DNA from: Candidatus Heimdallarchaeota archaeon
GTDB lineage: Archaea > Asgardarchaeota > Heimdallarchaeia > JABLTI01
NCBI GenBank assembly: GCA_030614005.1
Contig: JAUWKS010000023.1
Coordinates: 1 to 49,413, forward strand
DNA: 49,413 nt
Reading direction: 5' to 3'
Numbering within the stretch: position 1 is the stretch's first letter; the number at the start of each line of letters is the position of its first letter. Positions 1 to 8,972 of the stretch are shown here, piece after piece. Both the position numbers and the translations under genes were made by a program. The notes beneath the pieces are model-generated. The model did not search any database, was not told the DNA's origin, and saw only the letters and a list, made by a program, of their open reading frames with translations.

Positions 1-280
1 AGAAAGGGTATTGAATTGTAGGAGAATCACTATGCAAAATTATTGATATTTCTATGAAAAATGATACTTGCTTATTTTCTTTGACTGTGGAAAATTTAAA
101 TATTAGTTAACGAAATAGAATCATAATGCAGACGATTGTTGACTTTAGTATTCATATAAATTAATTAATGCTTCATTTTTTTGATAAAAAAAAACTGTTG
201 TCTATTTGCTCTATTGTAAAGGTTTTTAATTTAAAAAAGAAAGATTCAATATAGGAAAATAGATTCGTGGGGTATCCAAT
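1..280. other. Intergenic region, no gene recognised
   Basis: This AT-rich stretch precedes the first gene. All short frames are interrupted by stops and I see no tRNA-like or strong hairpin structure. Its right end carries a GGGGT at 269-273 that could be the ribosome binding site of the following gene. A homopolymer A run lies near 187-194. The promoter of the following gene is presumably here, but no box stands out from the AT-rich background. Confidence 0.4.
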
Positions 281-1543
281 CTGTCAAATAAGCGAGGCGT
301 CTGTCTAATTAGATTTGATGATAAATTCGGTCCTGGTTGTTTATATTCTGAAGGATTAGATGACCAATTTGCTGAAAAAGTTTCAATGAAATCTCATTTA
401 AGTACGTTATCCCTTACGACAGGAACTGGTATTATACACGAAGATTTTGTGGAATCTGTTATCCCATTTATAGATGAAGGTTATGTTGCCTATTCTACCT
501 TCTTTTTTGTAGATGATGAAACTGCTCGAGGTGGGAAAAGAACATTAGGAATAGTTACCTTAGTTGATCGCTCTGAGCAAATGTCACTCTTCAAATCCAT
601 TCCAAATATCTCTACATCTGTAAAAGAAATTGCAAATGACCTTTTATCACAAGGAGATCCATTGGATAACCTACCGGATCAAATTAAACATCGATTATCA
701 AAACTTCTCCAATTGGAAGTCTTAGATAGCTCTACTAGAGATCCAACTGATTCAACTGCATTAATTAAACAAAGAATCGAAAACGAATTGGCTTCTGGTT
801 TACCAACTAGCGAAAGAATTACTAATATAAAGGAACAAAAAGCAGACTTTGAGTTTCTAATCAGAAAAATACCTACTTGCATGGATAGAATTATACACGC
901 ACTGCTAAAAAATGAACGAATATTAATAGTAGGTTCAAAGGAAGAAATAAGTGTAACAATAGCAACACTAAGAGAATTCCTTCCGCACAAAGAAACCTAT
1001 AGTGACCCTTGGTCTGTTCCAATTGTTGATGCTGAAGCCTTATTTTCAAAATCTGCAGATGATACAATAATTCATGTATTGGGTATATTAGACGAAACTT
1101 TTTATGACCTAATTGATATGGAAAAATATCCAATTTCAAATCCTGTGTTAGATTATTGTGTAGAGGATATGATGGACTCTCTCCAAGAATTGCCAATTAG
1201 CAGCAAAATAGTAATAGACTTTACTCAAGGAAAAATTTTTGGTGGAGTTACAAATCAGTTTTGCTTAAAATTATTTAAATCTATCAATGGGGTAGACAGC
1301 ACTAAAGCAATACAATTAATTAGTGATCAAATAAATCACTTGATTGAGAGAGTGAATCAGCTCTCTGACTTGTTTTTATTTGGTTTACCTGCCAAAGATT
1401 TAGTTCAACAATTTTTAGCTAATTCTTCAGAAGGTGAGATTTCACTTATTGTAAGCATTATCGAAGATGTGAATCCAAAATTGTTGTCTCTAGTTCTGAA
1501 ATATTTCTCAGAAAACCATCTCACATTAGAAGTATTATTTTAG
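281..1543 (+). CDS. Folliculin-like longin-DENN domain protein
   Basis: Probable small-GTPase regulator with a folliculin (FLCN/Lst7)-type layout. Counting from the CTG at 281, residues about 8-125 form a longin-like domain: RGVCLIRFDDKFGP, then SLS, then GYVAYSTFFFVDDETARGG (about 67-85) and a hydrophobic IVTLV strand. This follows the folliculin pattern G-[FY]-V-x2-x-TFF-x2-D-x2-ARG-x2-R. Residues about 195-325 look like a cDENN core: a H-x-LL-x-NERILIVGS strand, a helix ending LREFLP, HVLGI, then IVIDFTQGK. The rest is helical, as in dDENN. The frame is open from 263, after a TAG. The longin start lies upstream of the first ATG (386), and the only reasonable start is CTG 281, preceded by GGGGT with 7 nt spacing. 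An ATG start would cut off the first longin strand. In eukaryotes FLCN acts as a Rag GTPase GAP and Ragulator partner; that role here is inference. It ends 9 bp from the convergent CheY gene. Confidence 0.7.
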   Translation: MSNKRGVCLIRFDDKFGPGCLYSEGLDDQFAEKVSMKSHLSTLSLTTGTGIIHEDFVESVIPFIDEGYVAYSTFFFVDDETARGGKRTLGIVTLVDRSEQMSLFKSIPNISTSVKEIANDLLSQGDPLDNLPDQIKHRLSKLLQLEVLDSSTRDPTDSTALIKQRIENELASGLPTSERITNIKEQKADFEFLIRKIPTCMDRIIHALLKNERILIVGSKEEISVTIATLREFLPHKETYSDPWSVPIVDAEALFSKSADDTIIHVLGILDETFYDLIDMEKYPISNPVLDYCVEDMMDSLQELPISSKIVIDFTQGKIFGGVTNQFCLKLFKSINGVDSTKAIQLISDQINHLIERVNQLSDLFLFGLPAKDLVQQFLANSSEGEISLIVSIIEDVNPKLLSLVLKYFSENHLTLEVLF

Positions 1544-1552
1544 CAAGTGAGA

Positions 1553-1915
1553 TTAAGCTACTAAATTCTCAATTAGATTTAACATCGATTTAATAGTAAT
1601 AGGTTTGATTAAATAGCCTGAAGCACCACAAGCAATTGCTTCCTCACGAACGCTTTCATCGGCACTAACAAAGATTATTTTGACAGCATCATTAATTGCT
1701 AAGACTTCTTTAAAAGTAGCTAATCCATCTTTGCCTGGCATTCTATGATCCATAATAACTATTTCTGGAAATTCATTGTTTGGATTAGTAAAATAATCAA
1801 CCGCTTGTTGACCTGTTCCTGCGGTAAAAATTACTTGATGACCTCTAATGCTTAAAATTTCCTTAAGCATCTTCTGAATAACAATCATATCATCAACGAT
1901 CATAATTTTAGCCAT
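1553..1915 (-). CDS. CheY-like response regulator, receiver domain only
   Basis: A single receiver (REC) domain of 120 residues with no output domain, so a diffusible phospho-acceptor in a two-component or chemotaxis-like relay. The acidic pair D8-D9, the phospho-acceptor D56 in the IVIMDHRMPG loop, S84 and K104 of the YLIKP motif are all present, so it should be phosphorylatable. The length equals the family norm. No histidine kinase is adjacent, so its partner is elsewhere in the genome. It converges on the folliculin-like gene with a 9 bp gap. It could equally act in taxis or transcriptional control. Confidence 0.93.
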   Translation of the reverse strand: MAKIMIVDDMIVIQKMLKEILSIRGHQVIFTAGTGQQAVDYFTNPNNEFPEIVIMDHRMPGKDGLATFKEVLAINDAVKIIFVSADESVREEAIACGASGYLIKPITIKSMLNLIENLVA

Positions 1916-2132
1916 AGTATATCAAACCATTTTTCCTATTCTAAAATACAGTAGTTAGTACCAAAATTGTGTGGACTACATCCCAGTAAATGTTATTGCG
2001 TTAGTTGAATATATATCTAATGTATAATAATGAGTAAAAACCTTTTAGAAAAATCATTCAACATATCTAGTGAACGCTTCCGCACAATTAAATAGCAAAA
2101 AAATAATAAAAGAAGAAAAAAATTAAGTGTTG

Positions 2133-2648
2133 CTATTTTTCACTTATCTTCTTTTTAGTATATTCGATTAAACCACCAGTAGTGAATATATTCAATGCTT
2201 CACCATCCAAAGGTGGGAATGAAAAAGATTTATCGCCAATAACTACTCTTCCAGTAGATAAATCAACAGTGAGTTCCTCGTTAATAAGAGTCTCTTGATT
2301 TTCAAAGATATAAGTAACTGCTTCTGGGCATTGAACCAAAGGAAAAGCAACATTGATTGCATTACGATAATAAATTCTTGCAAAAGAAATTCCAACAACA
2401 GCTGAAACTCCGGCAAATTTCAAACACTTAACAGCTTGTTCTCGAGAGGAACCAGAACCGAAATTCTGTCCAGCAACAATTATGTCTCCTTTTTTCACCT
2501 CTTTTGCAAAATTGGGCAAATAATCTTCTAATGCATGTTCTGCCATTTGCTCCGGGGTGAGTGGATCATAAGTATATTTACCTGGAAATATTTGATCAGT
2601 ATTTAGATTCTTATCTGTGAAAATCCACATTCTGCCTTTAAATTTCAT
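2133..2648 (-). CDS. leuD: 3-isopropylmalate dehydratase-type small subunit (LeuD family)
   Basis: Small (swivelling-domain) subunit of an aconitase-superfamily hydro-lyase, normally paired with LeuC to isomerise 2- to 3-isopropylmalate in leucine biosynthesis. It has 171 residues, the usual archaeal length. [10 protein letters not shown] near residue 16 and the substrate-binding loop GSGSSRE (64-70) are clear. Its ATG shares one base with the leuC stop (TAATG), so the two are translationally coupled. The substrate-specificity stretch after FPGKY does not decide between isopropylmalate, homoaconitate and methylmalate, and no leuA or leuB is nearby. The small-subunit call is firm and the exact substrate is less so. 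Confidence 0.9.
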   Translation of the reverse strand: MKFKGRMWIFTDKNLNTDQIFPGKYTYDPLTPEQMAEHALEDYLPNFAKEVKKGDIIVAGQNFGSGSSREQAVKCLKFAGVSAVVGISFARIYYRNAINVAFPLVQCPEAVTYIFENQETLINEELTVDLSTGRVVIGDKSFSFPPLDGEALNIFTTGGLIEYTKKKISEK

Positions 2649-3910
2649 TAGAAAACCTCCTTAGGTGGTGCAACGATCTTACCTTCTATTACTGAGGCTG
2701 CAACAGTTGCTGGACTGCCTAAATAGATGGCAGTATCATCTTTACATCCCATACGACCTTTGAAGTTACGATTGGCTGAAGATATTGCTGTTTCTCCGGG
2801 AGCAAGACAACCACCGTAAGCACCCAAACAAGGACCACAACCTGGAACTGCTAATTCTCCTCCTGCTTCGACAAGAGTTTGGATAACACCTGTGCTCATT
2901 CCTTCAAGTAAAACAGCTTGAGATGCTGGATAGACTAGCAATCGCACTCCATATTTGATTTTCTTCCCTTTGAGAACTTTTGCTGCAGCAGTAAGATCAT
3001 CAACTCTACCATTTGTACATGTACCCAATAGCCCAACATCAATCTCTATTTCAGGTAATTCCGAAATAGGTGAAACGTTGTCAACATTGTGAGGTTTGGA
3101 AACAACAGGTACGATTTCGTTTAGATTAAAGTCTTTTTCTTGAATGTACGTTGCGTCAGTATCTGGTTGAATTTTCTTATAGGGTTCATTCACTCTGCTT
3201 CTTAGGTAAGCATCAGTGACTTTATCCGCTGGGAAAATACCTGCTTTACCATCCATTTCTGCAACCATATTGCTGATAGTTAATCTTTCGCTAATAGAAA
3301 ATGCTTGAGCACCTTCTCCATGGAATTCAACAGATTTATAGCTGGCACCATCAGAATGCATATCTCCGATTATTGATAAAATAACATCTTTTGCAAAAAC
3401 ATTCTTAGATAATTTACCATCCAAGCTTATCTTTATTGATTCAGGTATTCGAAGCCAGGTTTTACCAATTGCCCAAATGCTTGCAGCTTCCGTCCTTCCG
3501 ATAGGAATTCCAGCAGCACCCAATGCTCCATGTGAGGTAGTATGAGAATCTGAACCAAAAATAACTACTCCAGGGATTACATGTCCTTCCTGTGGTAATA
3601 ATTGATGACAAATGCCTAATCCACAATCATAAAAATGTTTGATGCCTTGTTCATTAACAAATTCTCTGATAATTTTATGATTGAGAGCTTTCTTCTCGTC
3701 AGGCGGTGGAACTGCATGATCCAAAGCAATGAAAATTTTATCAGGATTCCACACTTTTTCTGCACCAATTGCTTTGAAATTCTTTGATATTGCTGCAGAA
3801 TTATCATGAGTTAAAATCATGTGTGGTTCAACAAATACTATAGAACCTTCTTCTGGTTTATCTATTCCAGTTACATTGGAAATGATTTTTTGAAATATAG
3901 TTTGCCCCAA
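2648..3910 (-). CDS. leuC: 3-isopropylmalate dehydratase-type large subunit (LeuC family)
   Basis: Catalytic subunit of the same hydro-lyase, carrying the [4Fe-4S] cluster. The three cluster cysteines are visible: C298 in LLGTCTNGR, and C358 and C361 in PGCGPCLGA. The LDHAVPPP (63-70) and FGSDSHTTSHGALG motifs typical of the family are intact. At 420 residues it is the short stand-alone archaeal/thermophile type, not the fused aconitase. The start is TTG at 3910; the conserved sequence runs almost to this codon. It is first in a two-gene minus-strand operon with leuD. LeuC and archaeal homoaconitase (AksD) cannot be separated reliably by eye. Confidence 0.92.
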   Translation of the reverse strand: MGQTIFQKIISNVTGIDKPEEGSIVFVEPHMILTHDNSAAISKNFKAIGAEKVWNPDKIFIALDHAVPPPDEKKALNHKIIREFVNEQGIKHFYDCGLGICHQLLPQEGHVIPGVVIFGSDSHTTSHGALGAAGIPIGRTEAASIWAIGKTWLRIPESIKISLDGKLSKNVFAKDVILSIIGDMHSDGASYKSVEFHGEGAQAFSISERLTISNMVAEMDGKAGIFPADKVTDAYLRSRVNEPYKKIQPDTDATYIQEKDFNLNEIVPVVSKPHNVDNVSPISELPEIEIDVGLLGTCTNGRVDDLTAAAKVLKGKKIKYGVRLLVYPASQAVLLEGMSTGVIQTLVEAGGELAVPGCGPCLGAYGGCLAPGETAISSANRNFKGRMGCKDDTAIYLGSPATVAASVIEGKIVAPPKEVF

Positions 3911-4078
3911 GATGACACATCCAATATTATTTATTCGAATGCATATTTGATAGCATTTTGTTGATAAATTTATTGCAAGCTTTTCTTATTTTCTATTTTT
4001 ATTTTAGGCCATAAACAATCCTTTAAATATGTTGAAGTATGTACTATATATGTAAATATATGTAATTTATACTCTACA

Positions 4079-4345
4079 TTGCCTAAAAAACAATTGAGAG
4101 CGCAAGAGGTGAACGATGTGATAAATAAAACAAAAAAAGTCAATGATTATTCTGAAATAAAACAGATAAAACAAATTGGCGAAATGGAAGGCAATTTACA
4201 AAATGCAATCAATGATTTAATATCTGAATCAGATGACCAATCTGATTTGATTACTCAACATGCATCAATGATTATTACCCAGTTAGCTATGGCTGCAGCT
4301 TCATTGAGGATTAAAAAGCAACAAAGTGTTTTAAAAATAATGTAG
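4079..4345 (+). CDS. Small helical hypothetical protein
   Basis: An 88-residue, charged, probably all-helical protein that I do not recognise. It starts at a TTG, after an AT-rich leader. The N-terminal third is basic, the middle is acidic (DLISESDDQSDL), and the C-terminal helix has an Ala/Met-rich face (IITQLAMAAASLRIKKQQ). It has no cysteines and no signal peptide. It stands alone on the plus strand, divergent from leuC by 168 bp. Its base composition matches its neighbours. It may be a lineage-specific gene; a chance frame cannot be excluded. Confidence 0.5.
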   Translation: MPKKQLRAQEVNDVINKTKKVNDYSEIKQIKQIGEMEGNLQNAINDLISESDDQSDLITQHASMIITQLAMAAASLRIKKQQSVLKIM

Positions 4346-4658
4346 AAAATTCAGGGAAAAACTTTCCCTGGTTGTTTCCACTCATCCATTACAATCACAA
4401 ACAATAGTTTTTCCAATTTCTTTCAATTAGAAAAATAAAGATGAAAATTGCGAAATCAAAATGTTTTAAATCAATTATACGAATTTAGAATGAGAGTATA
4501 GCAATTATTAGCTAATGAATATGACTGGTCTATGTTGGCAGAGAAATTACTTCTACCCAATACTCACTAGAGGAGAGAATTCAGGAACTTTTAGGAATGT
4601 GAACTGTAAATGCTAACCAAAGTGCGATTATTGGGTGAAATCGAAAATTTAAAGAAAA
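4346..4658. other. Intergenic region, no gene recognised
   Basis: A 313-base gap between two hypothetical plus-strand genes. It opens with CAGGGAAAAACTTTCCCTGG, a short inverted repeat (CAGGGAAA/TTTCCCTG at about 4352-4370) that may mark the end of the upstream transcript. No frame longer than about 35 codons has coding character, and the remainder is unremarkable AT-rich sequence. Confidence 0.4.
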
Positions 4659-5282
4659 GTGTTTGATAGTTTAGCATTGGTATTGAGCATGACACAACAA
4701 GCACCAGATCTATTTTACTATGAAGGAAATCAGTTAAAGATAGTAGGTATCAAAGGCACTGGTTTATCTACAGCTGAAAATTTCGGAATTAAAACTAGAT
4801 CAGCTTCCACAGGTTGTTGGAGAGGGTATATTATGCGTTACGAAATAAAGGATAATCAATTATTTTTGGAAGGATTTTGGGTGCGAACACAGGATGGAAT
4901 AACACCACCAATAATCAATAATACTGCTCCTTTAGAAATAACACGAGAATATAATCCTGGGGGATTACGTGGTCTTGGGTTCAGATATTATTATAAGGAC
5001 GTGTACTTAAAACTCCCATTCACTGGATCTTTGTTATTAGGTGCTAAATCCATTGAAAGTGAATATGTTCACATGGGATATCCGAGCCCTACTTCTTTTC
5101 GAACAGTTTTAAAATTTGATTTTAAGGACGGGAATATAATAAATGTTGAAGATGTTTCTGAAAAAGCTGAAGAAGCAAGACTTGTAAAAGGAGACCCCAA
5201 AGGATATAACCCCGAATCTGATTCTGCTGAAGATATCAAAAAATGGGTTGAAAAACGATTTTCTTTAGATTCTGAATTATAA
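4659..5282 (+). CDS. Hypothetical beta-rich protein with WRGY motif
   Basis: 207 residues, not assigned to a family. It appears mostly beta-strand, with alternating hydrophobic/polar stretches around CWRGYIMRYEIKDNQLFLEGFWV (about 52-74). A 'WRGY...YEI-D--L-L' signature of this kind occurs in small uncharacterised bacterial proteins, which is recollection and not a search result. There is no signal peptide or transmembrane helix. The C-terminus becomes acidic/helical (ESDSAEDIKKWVEKRF). The start is GTG at 4659; there is no strong Shine-Dalgarno, so the exact start is uncertain. Its last codons overlap by 6 bp the end of the convergent PRC-barrel gene. Confidence 0.6.
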   Translation: MFDSLALVLSMTQQAPDLFYYEGNQLKIVGIKGTGLSTAENFGIKTRSASTGCWRGYIMRYEIKDNQLFLEGFWVRTQDGITPPIINNTAPLEITREYNPGGLRGLGFRYYYKDVYLKLPFTGSLLLGAKSIESEYVHMGYPSPTSFRTVLKFDFKDGNIINVEDVSEKAEEARLVKGDPKGYNPESDSAEDIKKWVEKRFSLDSEL

Positions 5283-6785
5283 TTGATTGGGGACTATTTT
5301 TCTTTTTACTGGTTGAACTTTATTAAAAGAAACAAAATTGCCTTTTTCTGTAAGAGATATGAAAGTTTTGTCATTGACGAATGACACTTGGGCATTAATT
5401 TCGCGATTGTTGATAAGATCATAGATAATCGGCACTATTCGTTTATTATCATCATTATAAACAGCACTCAAAGTATCCAGTGGCATAATAGTAACATTTG
5501 CTAATATTGAATTAATGTTTGATTTTACCATTTTACCCAACAATATATTAGAAAATTTGATTCCTAGCTTTGGATCAAAAATTTCGCTTAATTTTTTGAT
5601 ATTCCCTTCTTGAAATAGATTTAGTACCGAATTTATAGATTCAATAAAAGCTTCGTTGTGTGCATCTGTCATACATTTACATTTCATTATTTTTGACCAG
5701 TTTTGTTGTTCCATTTTCTGAATGATTGAATAAGCAATAATGATGGCGTTGAAATCGCTTAAAAACTCTGCATATTCAAAAGCATCATTTCGTTTGGTAA
5801 AAATTTCTGCCATATAAGTGCTAATAATAACTTCTTGTGCACTAAAATTATTTACAAAAATCTTTAGATTCAGATTATGAATTCGGTTTAATGAGATATT
5901 TTTACAGAATTTTCGTTTTACAAGTAAATCCTTACAGAATTTCTGGAAATTTTCATTAATAATCTCTGAATTATATTTTGAAGCAAGCTTAGTTAAAACC
6001 TGAGCAAGTTTTTTCTCTAAAGATTTATTCGGTTCATTGTATGTTGCTTTTAGACTTTGAATAAAAGTGGTAATTATTTCTTCACTTGAATCCTTGGCTA
6101 ATTTTTCATAAATATCAATAACAATCATTCTTGTATTTTGATCTGATGAATCAGCTAACTCTAATAGACTTGTTAGAATCTTCTTTTGTACACTTTTTTC
6201 ATTTTTGAAGAGAAGAACTAGAGTAGTTATTAATTCAATCTTTTCATCTTGGTTGGTAGCTTGTAGAATTTTCGAGAGAATCGATTCAACTTTTTCTTTA
6301 ATTTGTGCTTTTGAAGTTTTTTTTGTTTTTTTATTGCGACTTGATTTTGGAGTTGCTTTTTCTTCTTTTCTTATATCAGAACCATTTTCCTTCTTAGGAG
6401 GTTTCTCTGGTACTTTAGTTTTAATTTCAGTTTTTTCTTTATTTACTGGTTTATCTTCTACTTTATTTTCGCTTAAAGAGGGTATCTCTATTTTAATTAA
6501 ATCCTGTGTAGCTATTGGTTTTATTTTGAAGGATTTTTTCAGAAGAATTATTTCTCCAATTTTACTTATGAGATTTACAGGTATAGTTTCTTCTACAATG
6601 AAATCGCTTTCTAATTCGGTTAAAATTGAGATTTTCATCCTTACTTTGTTTTTCTCATCTTTAAATAAACTAACACATTTGGCAATGATATGACCATCAG
6701 GATCAACAATTGATTTACCCACAAGATTTTCTGCTTTTAATTCATCATCTTTGGGGTATTTAGATCGTATCATTCTATACACCAA
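5277..6785 (-). CDS. PRC-barrel protein with lysine-rich linker and helical C-terminal domain
   Basis: 502 residues, function unknown. Residues about 18-95 match a PRC-barrel: LVGKSIVDPDGHIIAKC, then strands, then IPVNLISKIGEIILL. Residues about 100-170 are a Lys/Glu/Pro-rich, probably disordered linker. Residues about 170-300 form repeated amphipathic helices of HEAT-like character (ILSKILQATNQDEKIELI, LLELADSSDQNTRMIVI). The end (about 300-502) is helical and then beta. PRC-barrels bind RNA, protein or pigment complexes and occur in CdvA of archaeal cell division, but the CdvA coiled-coil layout is not seen here. The gene diverges from the NurA-like gene across a 200 bp intergenic region. 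Confidence 0.65.
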   Translation of the reverse strand: MVYRMIRSKYPKDDELKAENLVGKSIVDPDGHIIAKCVSLFKDEKNKVRMKISILTELESDFIVEETIPVNLISKIGEIILLKKSFKIKPIATQDLIKIEIPSLSENKVEDKPVNKEKTEIKTKVPEKPPKKENGSDIRKEEKATPKSSRNKKTKKTSKAQIKEKVESILSKILQATNQDEKIELITTLVLLFKNEKSVQKKILTSLLELADSSDQNTRMIVIDIYEKLAKDSSEEIITTFIQSLKATYNEPNKSLEKKLAQVLTKLASKYNSEIINENFQKFCKDLLVKRKFCKNISLNRIHNLNLKIFVNNFSAQEVIISTYMAEIFTKRNDAFEYAEFLSDFNAIIIAYSIIQKMEQQNWSKIMKCKCMTDAHNEAFIESINSVLNLFQEGNIKKLSEIFDPKLGIKFSNILLGKMVKSNINSILANVTIMPLDTLSAVYNDDNKRIVPIIYDLINNREINAQVSFVNDKTFISLTEKGNFVSFNKVQPVKRKIVPNQL

Positions 6786-6986
6786 GAAAGTTTCTAATTC
6801 TCAAATAACTTTATTCAGTATTTCTTTCCTTCATGAAACAAGCAATTTTATTCGTTATTTTTCTTCTTATTTAAGTTATTGTAAGGAGATTTTCTACAAA
6901 TTCATATATTTGTCACTTTATTCTGCTTTAAAAATAGATGATTACCTTCAATATTTATATAGTTCATTTTCAAACCATAGATTAAG

Positions 6987-8495
6987 ATGTTAGAGCTTTC
7001 TCCCTATTTGATAGTTACAGTTTTCAACCTAATTAAAAATAATCGTGGAATATCTGAGGATGAAATTATTGAACGTATCTTTCAGAAAACAGGTATTGAA
7101 AATGAGAAAGTACAAGAGACAATTGTGAAATCAATTGCTTTCTTAATTGATTCAAAATTAATCAATAATTTACCTGAAGATAAGAAGAAATTCAAAAAAG
7201 CTGACAAAGCTAAACTATCAATTTCTGAATCTATTACAAAAGGATTCACCAGAAAAGCAAAAGAAATTGCTAGAAGAACCGTTTCCACAGTTCCTGGAGA
7301 TAAAATTCGAGAAGCCCTATTAGGGAAAAAAGTTTCTGATTGTATTTTACCAAACAATCCTTTAACAATAACCTGTCATTCACCGATTGGTTCTCAAGAA
7401 TATCACTATGAGCTTAGAGAACTTGAAGCAAGTAAAGAGATTGGTGAATTAATTGGTAGGTTAAATTCTTATCCAAATTTTCAAATCGTTTATGATACAG
7501 CCATTATTGAACCCTTGGATCTTAAATTTGAATTTCCGGAGAATAAGAGGATTTCCGCATCTGATGCTAGCAGGTTTACAGTGCCCGTTCAAAGTCCGAT
7601 AGCAACAAATGATCTCACTCGCTCTAGACAACTATTATTTACCGTTGCTTCTGCTTGTAGATGGGTTGGGAAATTTTCTCCAGAGGGACCCGAAGGAGAA
7701 TTTGAAAGTATACCGGATTTAGTCAATATTGATGATTCGTATGGTTATGGAGCAATTGAAGAGATAACAACCTTAAATCAAAGTGATTTTGTTGCTGATC
7801 AAAATTTTGCTCAATCCTACTTCCAAATGGAAAAAATGCATAATGACATCGATTTAATTGGTTTTGAGGAAAACCCAACAGATTATCATATTCGTGACGG
7901 TCCTATTGTTCCCCATAGTTACCGTGACCCGAAATTTTACGAAGCATTGGCTCAAGCAAAAATGTTAGTTGATATTGCATTGAGTAAAAATATTCTCTAT
8001 TTTGGGTATGTAAAATATTCTGCTGACAAAGCACTTACAAGTCTCATAAATGGAGTGATTTTCAACAATATTTTGAAAGGGTCTGTCCCCGAAAATTTTT
8101 GGTCGGATTTCGGATTACTCAGCCAAGTTTTAGAAGATAAAGATGTTACAGTACCAATTATTCAATTAGGACGTGGATATGACGAAACTCAAAAGAAATG
8201 TCTTGTGCCATATATGAGTTTTTATCTTAAAATTTTCACTTGGGTGGCAAGAATAGATGTCCCTTGGGCAATTTGTAGACACGATCCAATTGGTTATAGA
8301 AATAAAATAGCTCAATTGGTCTATAGTTTATCTTCAATTGAATACTCAAAACCAGGAACACCACAGATCGTTCCTTTTCCAATTGCAATGGTAGATGAAA
8401 TGGCACGAATTGTTGCTCACAATTTTATTGATATTTCTATTAAGCAGTTCTATCATGAATTAGGAGAGCTAATAGATAATTCATCTAAGGAATAA
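6987..8495 (+). CDS. NurA-like nuclease domain protein with N-terminal winged helix
   Basis: 502 residues. Residues about 5-75 form a winged-helix-like segment (NRGISEDEIIERIFQ...). From about 115 onwards the pattern resembles the NurA 5'-3' nuclease: a long N-terminal region, then IRDGPIVPHSYRD (D304 of an 'DG' metal motif), a helix, YFGYVKYSADKAL (about 339-350, the 'K-S' strand) and late PFPIAMVDEMARIVAHN. NurA works with the HerA helicase in DNA end resection; no herA is adjacent. The first aspartate of canonical NurA is not obvious to me, so activity is uncertain. A long insertion between the domains makes it larger than typical NurA (about 300-400 residues). Confidence 0.55.
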   Translation: MLELSPYLIVTVFNLIKNNRGISEDEIIERIFQKTGIENEKVQETIVKSIAFLIDSKLINNLPEDKKKFKKADKAKLSISESITKGFTRKAKEIARRTVSTVPGDKIREALLGKKVSDCILPNNPLTITCHSPIGSQEYHYELRELEASKEIGELIGRLNSYPNFQIVYDTAIIEPLDLKFEFPENKRISASDASRFTVPVQSPIATNDLTRSRQLLFTVASACRWVGKFSPEGPEGEFESIPDLVNIDDSYGYGAIEEITTLNQSDFVADQNFAQSYFQMEKMHNDIDLIGFEENPTDYHIRDGPIVPHSYRDPKFYEALAQAKMLVDIALSKNILYFGYVKYSADKALTSLINGVIFNNILKGSVPENFWSDFGLLSQVLEDKDVTVPIIQLGRGYDETQKKCLVPYMSFYLKIFTWVARIDVPWAICRHDPIGYRNKIAQLVYSLSSIEYSKPGTPQIVPFPIAMVDEMARIVAHNFIDISIKQFYHELGELIDNSSKE

Positions 8496-8502
8496 GTTTC
8501 TC

Positions 8503-8856
8503 CTAAATAAATAACCAAGCAATACCCAATAATAGCAAAATAAATCCTGGTATAACTATAGACACTAAAGTAATGAAAAAACGTTTATTTTCTTTTTCCT
8601 GAAACTTCTGATAATAATCATAGTCTAAATAATAGCTATCTTCTTCTCTATCAGGTACGAGTAAAATGACTCTATTTTTAATTAGATGTTCAAACCGTTT
8701 TCTATACAATGATAGATCCAATGCTAATTGCTCTAATTGAATGGGGTTTTTTACAGACGTAGCTTCTAAAAAGAGCATAGCATCAATAATATGCTTTCTC
8801 TTTGGCTTAATTTTCTTGAGTTTTTTGTCACGATTCTTCTCTTGTTTGTTTGGCAT
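8503..8856 (-). CDS. Small protein with single C-terminal transmembrane helix
   Basis: 117 residues. The N-terminal 25 are very basic (NKQEKNRDKKLKKIKPKRK), the middle is helical and the last 25 residues form a single hydrophobic helix (FFITLVSIVIPGFILLLLGIAWLFI) that ends the protein. This is the topology of a tail-anchored membrane protein with a cytosolic basic domain. I recognise no family. It converges on the NurA-like gene with 7 bp between them and lies downstream of the winged-helix pair on the same strand, separated by 116 bp. Confidence 0.65.
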   Translation of the reverse strand: MPNKQEKNRDKKLKKIKPKRKHIIDAMLFLEATSVKNPIQLEQLALDLSLYRKRFEHLIKNRVILLVPDREEDSYYLDYDYYQKFQEKENKRFFITLVSIVIPGFILLLLGIAWLFI

Positions 8857-8972
8857 TTGAAATCTTCATCCGTATTGTTATGGAATATAATAATATTAAT
8901 TATATGACTTTTGGAAAAAACGAGATATTTGTTAATCATTAAATTTCTACGAGAACAAATGAAATGTTGGGG

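Noticed and set aside
6751..6993. 80-codon plus-strand frame between the PRC-barrel and NurA-like genes
   Set aside because: It starts inside the opposite-strand gene, is rich in Tyr/Phe/Ser/Ile as expected of AT-rich non-coding DNA, matches no family and covers the divergent promoter region.
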